Both the position numbers and the translations under genes were made by a program. Positions 1-7,932 of a DNA stretch of 17,362 bases are shown one piece after another. The DNA is taken from NCBI GenBank assembly GCA_045637525.1, contig JAZTZP010000019.1, positions 1-17,362 of the forward strand. Reading direction: 5' to 3'. The notes beneath the pieces are model-generated. The model made no database searches, was not told where the DNA came from, and was given only the letters and a program-made list of their open reading frames with translations. The DNA is from JAZTZP01 sp045637525. Lineage in GTDB: Bacteria > Bacillota > Clostridia > UBA1381. Every line of letters starts with the position of its first letter. Within the stretch, counting starts at the first letter, position 1.

Positions 1-160
1 GGGGCGAGTTAAGCCCCTTTGGGGTTTTGCGCAGCTTTTGACGTAAAAGCTGCATGTGCTTGCGCAATTTGATAAGTAATCGCTACAATATTGAGAAAGT
101 ATTAAAATTACAAATTTAAAAAGAGGAATGGGGAAAACTCCCCGATAAACTATAATTTAT
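1..160 (+). repeat. Structured dispersed repeat, left copy
   Basis: This non-coding segment matches the reverse complement of 17056-17216 with about 15 substitutions and one single-base gap, roughly 90% identity by eye. The copy is probably cut by the window edge, because the right copy continues outward. Three hairpins are visible. GGGGC/GCCCC pairs around a 7-nt loop at 1-17. GCAGCTTTT (31-39) pairs perfectly with AAAAGCTGC (45-53) around a 5-nt loop. GGGG (130-133) pairs with CCCC (140-143). A palindromic TTGCGCAA lies at 60-67. No convincing ORF lies inside. What is seen is the repeat and its folding potential; a role as small RNA, mobile miniature element or recombination substrate is inference. 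Confidence 0.85.
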
Positions 161-217
161 AATTTTATTAATACAAAAAATCTATTCAAAAAACCAATGC
201 GGATTATTCGGGAAATA

Positions 218-246
218 TTGACATTTAAAGTTTGCTGTGATATAAT
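218..246 (+). promoter_or_regulatory. Near-perfect sigma-A promoter for the orphan gene
   Basis: TTGACA (218-223) and TATAAT (241-246) are both exact consensus hexamers separated by exactly 17 bp, and TG at 238-239 gives an extended -10 element. Transcription would begin near 253, leaving a leader of about 58 nt before the ATG at 311. GAGGTG at 299-304 supplies the ribosome binding site. A promoter this close to consensus suggests strong constitutive expression of the downstream gene unless a repressor acts on it; no operator is evident. Confidence 0.85.
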
Positions 247-310
247 TAAATTATTAAAGCAGAATTTGATGAATGAATTGATTTAGCTGTTTGGTTTCGA
301 GGTGAAATAA

Positions 311-1198
311 ATGGAATATAAAGAATTACAAAATATAGTTATCAGCCTTATTAAGTCTGATTCGTTAAAAAAGGTGATAAAACAAACAGAAAAAATATTT
401 GAACCGATTGAACTTGTTAAAATAGCTTTTGATTATGCAGAGTCGTATGATCAACGATTGAATCTTTTGGAATTGATAAAAATAAATATCAGGGAGGATT
501 GTTTGAAAGAATACATAGAACAACTTATAGAAATACAAAAAGAATTATATATAAAATTTATGCGTCAGGATGAAAAATGTGTTTATGAATTACATATAAA
601 AGAAACTCCGACTTCTCATGATGAAAGGTATTTATGTGATTCTTATTCTTCTGCAATTGAAATGATAGATTTATTTTATGAAGAGTATGGCAATGATGAA
701 AATCAACTTACTAAATATGAGATTGAAAAAAGAAGGATTTTCAGTAGCAATGGTGAGTTTGGTGAGGATTATGTTGGTAATTGTAAATTAAATTATAAAA
801 GAGAAGTTCGTGAGATTGATATTGACGATGTAAATAGTTATACGAATATTTGCGACGGTTGTTGCAGTGATGAGTGCGAAGGTTTATGTGTTAATAATGT
901 TGATATATCGTTTCCTCGTTTTGCAGAAGACTTGGATATTGTTGAATATTCCGATTATTCCGGTAAAAAACACTACGGTGTGTATTTAGAAAATATGTGT
1001 GTTGTAAAAGAGGAATATTCTGTGATTCCGTTGGATTGTGTTGCAATGAAATACAATTGTTTTGAAAGGGATTTTTATAATCATGAACATATAAAAGCAC
1101 CATTTGTTGAAAAGGTTGATATGGATAATATTCCTGATGAGATTCGGGAAGTTTATAAAAATTATATTAACTATCTTGAGAAATTTGTTGATATGTAA
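311..1198 (+). CDS. Hypothetical protein with Cys cluster
   Basis: I do not recognise this 295-residue protein. It is acidic, has no signal peptide or membrane segment, and its N-terminal third (about 1-85) looks mainly helical. A cysteine cluster of pattern C-x2-CC-x3-C-x3-C occupies residues 181-193, with further Cys at 230, 243 and 250, so metal or Fe-S binding is possible but unproven. The start is supported by GAGGTG six bases upstream and by a consensus promoter at 218-246. Codons are visibly richer in A and T (many AAA, TAT, TTA) than in the housekeeping genes that follow, and it lies between a repeat copy and the miaB promoter, which suggests an accessory or more recently acquired gene. 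No terminator was seen after it, so some read-through into miaB is possible. Confidence 0.75.
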   Translation: MEYKELQNIVISLIKSDSLKKVIKQTEKIFEPIELVKIAFDYAESYDQRLNLLELIKINIREDCLKEYIEQLIEIQKELYIKFMRQDEKCVYELHIKETPTSHDERYLCDSYSSAIEMIDLFYEEYGNDENQLTKYEIEKRRIFSSNGEFGEDYVGNCKLNYKREVREIDIDDVNSYTNICDGCCSDECEGLCVNNVDISFPRFAEDLDIVEYSDYSGKKHYGVYLENMCVVKEEYSVIPLDCVAMKYNCFERDFYNHEHIKAPFVEKVDMDNIPDEIREVYKNYINYLEKFVDM

Positions 1199-1299
1199 AA
1201 TTAACTTTAGTATTGCAAAAGATGAGAGGCAGAATTGAGAAAGATATTAATACTTGTTTGGTGAAATTAACGAAAATAAATTTTTATGATAATAATATA

Positions 1300-1328
1300 G
1301 TGACAAATTAAAAAAAATATGTTATAAT
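1300..1328 (+). promoter_or_regulatory. Promoter of the miaB-recN gene string
   Basis: GTGACA (1300-1305) matches the -35 consensus at five of six positions. TATAAT (1323-1328) is an exact -10 after a 17-bp, very A-rich spacer, and TG at 1320-1321 makes it an extended -10. Transcription would start near 1335, giving a short leader of about 23 nt before the miaB ATG at 1358. No equally clear promoter was noticed inside the operon, so this may drive most of 1358-14630. Confidence 0.75.
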
Positions 1329-1357
1329 ATATGTGAAAATATTATAGATGGGAGTTA

Positions 1358-2788
1358 ATGTTAAAGAATATGACTCAGACTATAACTGCTGCTCAGATGG
1401 CGGAGCAGAGAGGATATATTTTAAAAATTAAAGAGCAGAATATGAGGTTTTCTTCTGTTTGCGGCCGGGCGCCGCGGGCACTGACCCGTACTTACGGATG
1501 TCAGCAGAATGAAAACGATACCGAGCGTATAAGAGGCGTTTTATCAGAGTGCGGATATGAGTTTACGGATAATGCCGAAGAGGCGGAGCTTGTAATCTTT
1601 AATACGTGCGCTGTTCGTGAAAATGCGGAGCAGAAGGTTTTCGGCGGTCTTGGGATTTTAAAGCATTTAAAAGAAAGCCGTCCGGAGCTTATTACGGGAA
1701 TTTGCGGATGCATGGTTCAGCAGCCGCATATAGCAGAGAAGGTGAGAAAGACATATACAAATGTGGATCTTATCTTTGGTACTCATGCACTTTACAGATT
1801 ACCGAAGCTTTTATATGAGGCGATAAACAGTAAAAAGACTGTTATGGACATTGAGGACTGCGACGGATATATTGTTGAGGATATGCCCGTTCTTCGTGAC
1901 AGCACGGATAAGGCATGGGTTTCGATTATGTATGGTTGTAATAATTTTTGTTCATACTGTATTGTACCGTATGTAAGAGGCCGTGAGAGAAGCCGGAAGC
2001 CTGAAGCGGTTTTAAAAGAGGTAAGAGAGCTTGCATCTTCAGGCGTAACGGAGATTTGTTTACTCGGACAAAACGTTAATTCTTACGGAAAAGACTTAGA
2101 CGAGGATATTGATTTTTCTGATTTACTTCGCATGGTAAATGATGTGGATGGTGTAAAAAGAGTTCGGTTTATGACGTCACATCCGAAGGACTTCGGAGAA
2201 AAGCTCATAAACACGATGGCGGAGTGTAAAAACGTATGCCATCAGCTGCACCTGCCGTTTCAGGCCGGTTCGGATAAGATCTTAGGCGAAATGAACAGGA
2301 AATATACAAAAGAGGAATATCTTAAAAAGATAGAGATGGTTAAGGAAAAGATACCTGATATATCTCTTTCAACAGACGTAATAGTAGGTTTTCCGACCGA
2401 GACAAACGAGGATTTTGAAGAAACGCTTGACGTTTTGAGAAAGGTTCGTTTTGATAATATTTTCTCATTTATATATTCACAGCGTGAGGGAACACCGGCG
2501 GCAAAGCTCCAATTTGTTCTTTCCGAAGAAGAGATTCATAATAATTTCAACAGGCTTTTAGAGGTTCAGAACGAAATATCAAAGCAGAAGAATGATGAAT
2601 ATGTAGGTAAGGTTGAGACGGTATTGGTTGAGGGTGAAAGCAAAAACGACCCTGATGTTTTAATGGGACGTATGAATTCTTCAAAAATAGTGAATTTTAA
2701 AGGTGATAAGTCTTTAAAGGGGAAATATGTGAACGTAAGGATTACCGAAGCTCATACATGGAGCTTAAACGGAGAATTAGAAAATTGA
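1358..2788 (+). CDS. miaB: tRNA-2-methylthio-N6-dimethylallyladenosine synthase MiaB
   Basis: Radical-SAM methylthiotransferase that converts i6A at position 37 of tRNAs reading U-starting codons into ms2i6A. The domains come in the expected order. The N-terminal methylthiotransferase domain has Cys48 (in GCQQNE), Cys84 (NTCAVRENA) and Cys118 (CGCM), which bind one [4Fe-4S] cluster. The radical-SAM core has CNNFCSYC with Cys194, 198 and 201. A C-terminal TRAM domain spans roughly 405-470. About 40 residues precede the first domain, a type of extension often seen in clostridial MiaB. GGAG lies only 3 nt before the ATG at 1358; Met5 at 1370 is an alternative but is too far from it, so the exact start is less certain than the identity. 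MiaA, which makes the i6A substrate, is encoded in the same operon. Confidence 0.95.
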   Translation: MLKNMTQTITAAQMAEQRGYILKIKEQNMRFSSVCGRAPRALTRTYGCQQNENDTERIRGVLSECGYEFTDNAEEAELVIFNTCAVRENAEQKVFGGLGILKHLKESRPELITGICGCMVQQPHIAEKVRKTYTNVDLIFGTHALYRLPKLLYEAINSKKTVMDIEDCDGYIVEDMPVLRDSTDKAWVSIMYGCNNFCSYCIVPYVRGRERSRKPEAVLKEVRELASSGVTEICLLGQNVNSYGKDLDEDIDFSDLLRMVNDVDGVKRVRFMTSHPKDFGEKLINTMAECKNVCHQLHLPFQAGSDKILGEMNRKYTKEEYLKKIEMVKEKIPDISLSTDVIVGFPTETNEDFEETLDVLRKVRFDNIFSFIYSQREGTPAAKLQFVLSEEEIHNNFNRLLEVQNEISKQKNDEYVGKVETVLVEGESKNDPDVLMGRMNSSKIVNFKGDKSLKGKYVNVRITEAHTWSLNGELEN

Positions 2789-2803
2789 AAGGAAGTATAA
2801 AAA

Positions 2804-3181
2804 ATGACAATAAAGGAAAAAGCAGTGGAGCTTGGAGAAATGATACAGAATTCTCCCGAGATGAAGAGGGTGAATGATGCAAAGATTGCACAGCAGGAGG
2901 ATGAAAACGCAAAGACTCTTATGATTGAGTTTAATATGCAGAGAATGAATCTTGCCAGAGATATGCAAAACGGAAAGATTACTCAGGAGGAAGCTATTGC
3001 AAAAAATAACAAGGCTTTTGATGAGATGCTTGAAAAGTCACCGGTTATAAAGGAGTTTGTAGAGTCGCAGAAGGCTTTGGAGGAGCTTACAACCGAGGTT
3101 AAAAACATACTCACATTCTATATAACAGGACAAGACCCGAATTGCACACATGACTGCAGTACATGCGGAGGATGTCATTAA
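2804..3181 (+). CDS. ricA: YlbF/YmcA-family protein, likely RicA, with C-terminal Cys motif
   Basis: This 125-residue helical protein belongs to the YlbF/YmcA (Com_YlbF) family. Its place directly after miaB and before mutS matches ymcA (ricA) in Bacillus subtilis. There RicA forms a complex with RicF (YlbF) and RicT (YaaT) that carries Fe-S clusters and affects RNase Y-dependent mRNA maturation and development. Here the tail after the helical core has Cys114, 118, 121 and 124 (CTHDCSTCGGC), a plausible cluster-binding motif consistent with the Ric complex. GAAAGGAAG at 2787-2795 is the ribosome binding site, 8 nt before ATG and 15 nt after the miaB stop. Family membership is firm. The choice of RicA over RicF rests mainly on synteny, and no partner is encoded in this window. 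Confidence 0.8.
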   Translation: MTIKEKAVELGEMIQNSPEMKRVNDAKIAQQEDENAKTLMIEFNMQRMNLARDMQNGKITQEEAIAKNNKAFDEMLEKSPVIKEFVESQKALEELTTEVKNILTFYITGQDPNCTHDCSTCGGCH

Positions 3182-3201
3182 TTTTTTAAGAATATATTGA
3201 T

Positions 3202-3223
3202 ATCGGCAAGCTCTCTTGCCGAT
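3202..3223 (+). other. Perfect hairpin in the ricA-mutS gap
   Basis: ATCGGCAAG (3202-3210) and CTTGCCGAT (3215-3223) form a perfect 9-bp stem with a 4-nt CTCT loop, in the only sizeable gap (84 bp) of the operon. The following bases (TTCTG) are too poor in T for a convincing intrinsic terminator. It may attenuate, or protect or expose an mRNA end between ricA and mutS; RNA processing is an attractive guess given the Ric link to RNase Y, but that is inference. Confidence 0.55.
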
Positions 3224-3265
3224 TTCTGTGCTTATATAAGAAACAAAAGAAAGGAAAAGCATGCT

Positions 3266-5875
3266 ATGAAAAATATTGACAGGGAACAGCTTTCGCCTAT
3301 GATGCAGCAGTATATGAATACAAAGGATGAGTATAAAGACTGCCTTCTTTTTTATCGGTTGGGCGATTTTTATGAGATGTTTTTTGATGATGCTGTGACG
3401 GCATCGCGGGAGCTTGAACTTGTTCTTACGGGACGGGATTGCGGTCTTGATGAACGTGCGCCGATGTGTGGAGTTCCGCATCATAGTGCTGCTATGTACA
3501 TAAGCCGCCTTATAGAGAAGGGATACAAGGTTGCGATATGCGAACAGCTTGAAGACCCGAAGGCGGCGAAGGGGATAGTGAAGCGTGATGTTATCCGTGT
3601 GGTTACACCCGGAACCGTAACAGAGCCTGAATTTTTGGATGAAAAGAAGAATAATTATCTTGCTGTTATATATGCAGATATAAGCGGCTTCGGAGCGGTA
3701 TTTGCCGATATTTCAACGGGCGAGGTGTTTGTGACGCAGATGCTTGATTCGGTATGGGATGAGATTATGCGCTATGAGCCAAAGGAAATTATATTAAATG
3801 CTTTTGCTTCGGACAAGATTGAAACTCAGCTTTCAGGCAGAATACGGACAACGCCTCAGACGCTTAATGATAAGTTTTTTGAGTTTGAAAATCCTGAAGA
3901 AATGATTTTAATGCAGTTCGGGAAAACGGATATATCACAGCTTGGACTTTCAGGAAAAAGAGAAGCACAGACAGCACTTTGTGCGGTTTTAAGATATTAT
4001 GAGGTTACACAAAAGAGCAGTAACCGCAGTTTGCATACGGTTAAATATTATGAGCATGATGAGTTTGTGGATATGGACAGCAACACACGCCGTAATCTTG
4101 AAATAACCGAAACTATGAGGGACAGGTCGAAAAAAGGGTCTATACTCGGTGTTATTGATAATACGTCAACGTCGATGGGAGCAAGGCTTTTAAAGCAATG
4201 GCTCGAAAAGCCGCTTATAAATGCCGATACAATAAACCGACGTTTGTATGCCGTGCGTGAGCTTACGGATAATTTGATGCTTCGTGATGAGTTTTGTGAA
4301 GAGTTAAAAGGCATATATGATATGGCAAGAATTCATTCGCGTATATCCATGGGAAGCGTTGGTCCGCGTGAGCTTTTATCAATGAAGCAGTCGATAAAAA
4401 AATTGCCGGGGCTCAAATACTGTCTGTCTCAGGTGAAGAGTCCGATGCTTAAAGAGCTTTATGAGAAGCTTGATATTCTTATGGATTTAGGTGACTATTT
4501 GGACAGGGCGATAAATGAAAAAGCGCCGGTTCTTTTGCGTGACGGCGATGTTATAAAAGAAGGATTTAACGAACAGCTTGATGTTTTAAGACTGAGTGCG
4601 AATGATACAGCGGCTCAGATTGCACGTGTTGAGACTGCGGAACGTGAGAGAACGGGGATAAAAAGTCTTAAGGTAGGATTTAATAAGGTTTTCGGATATT
4701 ATATAGAAATACGAAAATCAAATACGGAGGAAATTCCCGAAAACTATATAAGAAAACAAACTCTTGCAAATTGTGAACGTTATATAACGCCGGAGCTTAA
4801 GGAAATGGAAAATATTATACTTGGTGCCGGCGAGCGCATTGCAAGCCTTGAAGCGGAGATTTACAGAAGAGTTGTAGCACATATGCAGGAGGCATCTGAC
4901 AGAATACTTCGGGTATGCGAGATAATATCGGTTACAGATGTTTTGTGTTCTATGGCTGTTACGGCGTATAAAAATAATTATGTAATGCCTCAGGTAAATT
5001 CGGCGGGTGTTACGGATATAAGAGACGGACGTCATCCTGTTGTTGAGAGCTTGCAGAGAAAGACGCTTTTTGTACCAAACGATGCATTGCTTGACGGTGA
5101 TGACAACAGAATGATTATTATAACAGGCCCGAACATGGCCGGAAAATCGACGTATATGCGCCAGGTTGCAATAATTACACTTCTTGCACAGATAGGCAGC
5201 TTTGTGCCGGCATCGTCGGCGAAAATCGGAATTGTGGATAAGATTTTCACAAGAGTGGGGGCTTCTGATGATATTGCTTCCGGACAAAGTACATTCATGG
5301 TTGAAATGACAGAGGTTTCACACATACTAAGTAACGCAACGTCAAAATCACTTGTGATACTTGATGAAATCGGAAGAGGCACAAGCACATATGACGGACT
5401 CTCTATTGCATGGGCGGTTGTGGAGTATATGCAAAATAAGAAAACCTGCGGTGCGAGAACTCTTTTTGCAACACATTATCATGAGCTTACGGCTTTGGAA
5501 AATGACCTTGAGGGCGTTAAAAATTACAACATTGCCGTAAAGAAAAAGGGCGATGAAATAACATTTTTAAGGAAAATTATAAGAGGCGGAGCAGATGACA
5601 GCTACGGAATAGAGGTTGCGGCTTTAGCCGGTGTACCGCAAGCTGTTATAAAACGTGCTAAAGAGCTTTTAAAATCAATAGAAAACGATGATTTTAAGAT
5701 TTCGGTTAAGTCGGATAAGAAAGAAGAAGAACCAAAAAATCAGATTGATTTTACCGACAGCTTATGCCGTAGTCTTGTTGGAGAACTGAGTCATACGGAC
5801 GCTACAACGCTTACGCCCATAGAGGCGATGAATAAGCTGTATGAGATTTGTAATAGGGCAAAGGAAATAATGTAG
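3266..5875 (+). CDS. mutS: DNA mismatch repair protein MutS
   Basis: MutS recognises base mismatches and small loops and, with ATP, recruits MutL. I choose the ATG at 3266 (869 residues). The frame stays open further upstream, but the family's N-terminal sequence begins here, and AAAGGA at 3250-3255 precedes it by about 10 nt. The mismatch-wedge motif GDFYEMF is at residues 33-39, with Phe35 and Glu37 as the contact pair. Walker A GPNMAGKST is at 621-629, and Walker B ends in Asp700-Glu701, followed by GRGTSTYDG. A QIDF sequence near residue 826, in the region where Bacillus MutS binds the beta clamp, may be a degenerate clamp-binding motif. The length is normal for MutS1 and no key residue is missing. 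It is 28 nt upstream of mutL, its functional partner. Confidence 0.97.
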   Translation: MKNIDREQLSPMMQQYMNTKDEYKDCLLFYRLGDFYEMFFDDAVTASRELELVLTGRDCGLDERAPMCGVPHHSAAMYISRLIEKGYKVAICEQLEDPKAAKGIVKRDVIRVVTPGTVTEPEFLDEKKNNYLAVIYADISGFGAVFADISTGEVFVTQMLDSVWDEIMRYEPKEIILNAFASDKIETQLSGRIRTTPQTLNDKFFEFENPEEMILMQFGKTDISQLGLSGKREAQTALCAVLRYYEVTQKSSNRSLHTVKYYEHDEFVDMDSNTRRNLEITETMRDRSKKGSILGVIDNTSTSMGARLLKQWLEKPLINADTINRRLYAVRELTDNLMLRDEFCEELKGIYDMARIHSRISMGSVGPRELLSMKQSIKKLPGLKYCLSQVKSPMLKELYEKLDILMDLGDYLDRAINEKAPVLLRDGDVIKEGFNEQLDVLRLSANDTAAQIARVETAERERTGIKSLKVGFNKVFGYYIEIRKSNTEEIPENYIRKQTLANCERYITPELKEMENIILGAGERIASLEAEIYRRVVAHMQEASDRILRVCEIISVTDVLCSMAVTAYKNNYVMPQVNSAGVTDIRDGRHPVVESLQRKTLFVPNDALLDGDDNRMIIITGPNMAGKSTYMRQVAIITLLAQIGSFVPASSAKIGIVDKIFTRVGASDDIASGQSTFMVEMTEVSHILSNATSKSLVILDEIGRGTSTYDGLSIAWAVVEYMQNKKTCGARTLFATHYHELTALENDLEGVKNYNIAVKKKGDEITFLRKIIRGGADDSYGIEVAALAGVPQAVIKRAKELLKSIENDDFKISVKSDKKEEEPKNQIDFTDSLCRSLVGELSHTDATTLTPIEAMNKLYEICNRAKEIM

Positions 5876-5903
5876 AATTATTCTATCGGAAAGGCTTTGT
5901 AAA

Positions 5904-7919
5904 ATGGGAAAGATTAATTTATTAAGCACTGAAATTTCAAATAAAATAGCGGCGGGCGAAGTTGTTGAAAGACCGGTTTCTGTCGTTAAAGAGTTAGTTG
6001 AAAACAGTATAGATGCAGGTGCTGACGTTATAACTGTTGAAATAAGAAACGGCGGTACGACGCTTATAAAGGTTGCGGATAACGGAAGCGGTATGTCTGA
6101 GGAGGATGCAAAAACTGCATTTTTACGTCATGCTACAAGCAAGATTGCAACAGAAGCGGATTTAGACGCTATCTTTACACTCGGCTTTCGCGGTGAGGCA
6201 CTTTCATCTATTGGAGCTGTATCACGTGCCGATATGTATACAAAGCTAAGAAATGAGCCTGTGGGAACGCACGTAAAATGCCATGGCGGTCTGATTGAGC
6301 TCTTAGATGAGGCAGGTTGCCCGGACGGTACGGTGTTTGAGATAAAGGATCTCTTTTATAACACACCGGCACGTATGAAATTTTTGAAAAAGGATGCAAC
6401 CGAGGGTGCGCATATAACCGATCTTTTAGTGAAATATATACTCTCATATCCGCATATTTCGTTCCGACTTATATCAAACGGAAAGCAACAGCTTTTTTCA
6501 CCGGGTGATAATTCTCTTAAAAATGCCGTTTATACGGTTTACGGGAGAGACTATGCGAATGCTGTAATACCGGTTGACTATTCAATCGGAAATTTGCGCG
6601 TGAGCGGAATGACAGGAAAAGGAAATCTTGCAAGACCGAACAGAAACTTTCAGAGCTATTTCGTGAATAACCGCTATATTAAGAGCCCTTTAATAATAAA
6701 AGCTGTTGAAGAAGCGTATAAAAATCAGATAATGATAGGCAAGTATCCTGTTTCAATACTGAACATAGAGGTTAATCCTTCGCTTATAGACATAAATGTT
6801 CACCCGACAAAGCTTGAAGTGAAATTTTCGCAGGAAAAGGAAATATATGAGCTGGTATATTATGCAGTTAAAAATGCACTTTATGAAGTGCCGAATGTGC
6901 CGAAGATTGATATAAAGCCGGCTGAGGGCTCATTCATAAGAGAGGATAAGGGCGAACAGTTGTCGGTATCGGATCTTTCAAAGCTTATCCCGAAGCAGGA
7001 TTATAAGACAAGATTTAATCCGTTTGGAGAAAAGAAGCCCGATGTGAAACGGGAGGTTATGCCCGGGAAGGAGCCACAGGCAGAGCCTGTAAAGCAACAG
7101 CCTCCGGAAAATGCAGAACCAAAGAAAACAGAAATGCCGGAGTATAAGGATATGTCAAAGGCAACGGTGGCACCGTCATTTGACGCTTTGGCTCAGTTTA
7201 AAGCGGAACGGACGGAAAATGAAAATCCCGTAATGCTGTTTAAGTCTTCAGAGCCGGTGCCGCAAGAGTCAAAGGCGGCAGAACAGCCCGTTGCCGATAC
7301 AGTGACGACTTTGCCGCAAAAGCATACGGCGGAAAAGCCTGAGGCAGGAATACGTATATGCGGTCAGGTTTTTGACACGTATATTATGGCTGAGCGTGGG
7401 GATGAGCTTATTATAATAGACCAGCACGCCGCACATGAAAGGCTTAAATATGAGGAACTTAAAAAATCGGCAGCGGATAATAAAATATTTTCTCAGGTAT
7501 TTTTAGAGCCTGTTATTATAACTCTTTCGCAAGAGGAACTGGCAATATACAAAGAGAACAAAGAGGTATTTGAAGCCGCAGGTTTTGAAACGGATGAGTT
7601 TGGAAACCGTGATATAATAGTAAGAGGAGCTCCGGCAGACCTTGAGTGGTCTGATGCAGAGTCTTTGGTGCTGGAACTCATGACTCAGCTGGGAGAAAAT
7701 AAAAAAGAGATAATTTCAAAAAAACAGGAGCGTTTTATGTATACAATAGCCTGCAAGGCGGCGATAAAGGCAAACCATACGCTGTCGGCTGATGAGATGA
7801 AACGGCTTGTGGAGAATGTTATCGGACTTGAAAACATTAACACCTGTCCTCACGGAAGACCTATAATGATTTCAATGACGAAGCATGAAATGGAAAAACA
7901 GTTTAAAAGAATTGTATGA
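5904..7919 (+). CDS. mutL: DNA mismatch repair endonuclease MutL
   Basis: MutL couples MutS recognition to strand incision. The N-terminal GHKL ATPase is intact: Glu30 and Asn34 in KELVENS, DNGSG at 59-63 and GFRGEAL at 94-100. Residues about 330-480 are a Pro/Glu/Lys-rich disordered linker. The C-terminal domain carries the endonuclease motif DQHA(X)2E(X)4E (Asp506, Glu512, Glu517), an ACK variant of the ACR motif, and CPHGRP starting at Cys648. This is therefore the nicking type used by bacteria without MutH. QVFLEP at 531-536 fits the QxxLxP beta-clamp contact of Bacillus MutL. GAAAGG at 5889-5894 lies 9 nt before ATG. At 671 residues it is of usual length for Clostridia. Confidence 0.97.
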   Translation: MGKINLLSTEISNKIAAGEVVERPVSVVKELVENSIDAGADVITVEIRNGGTTLIKVADNGSGMSEEDAKTAFLRHATSKIATEADLDAIFTLGFRGEALSSIGAVSRADMYTKLRNEPVGTHVKCHGGLIELLDEAGCPDGTVFEIKDLFYNTPARMKFLKKDATEGAHITDLLVKYILSYPHISFRLISNGKQQLFSPGDNSLKNAVYTVYGRDYANAVIPVDYSIGNLRVSGMTGKGNLARPNRNFQSYFVNNRYIKSPLIIKAVEEAYKNQIMIGKYPVSILNIEVNPSLIDINVHPTKLEVKFSQEKEIYELVYYAVKNALYEVPNVPKIDIKPAEGSFIREDKGEQLSVSDLSKLIPKQDYKTRFNPFGEKKPDVKREVMPGKEPQAEPVKQQPPENAEPKKTEMPEYKDMSKATVAPSFDALAQFKAERTENENPVMLFKSSEPVPQESKAAEQPVADTVTTLPQKHTAEKPEAGIRICGQVFDTYIMAERGDELIIIDQHAAHERLKYEELKKSAADNKIFSQVFLEPVIITLSQEELAIYKENKEVFEAAGFETDEFGNRDIIVRGAPADLEWSDAESLVLELMTQLGENKKEIISKKQERFMYTIACKAAIKANHTLSADEMKRLVENVIGLENINTCPHGRPIMISMTKHEMEKQFKRIV

Positions 7920-7932
7920 TGAGGAGAAAACG

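Noticed and set aside
197..215. Weak direct similarity between the region before the orphan promoter and 16963-16981
   Set aside because: Only about 14 of 19 bases match in AT-rich DNA and the similarity does not extend, so chance is the likely cause.
4718..5388. Long minus-strand open frames within mutS (118 and 189 codons)
   Set aside because: They are shadows of the mutS reading frame, have no ribosome binding site or family resemblance, and mutS itself is unambiguous.
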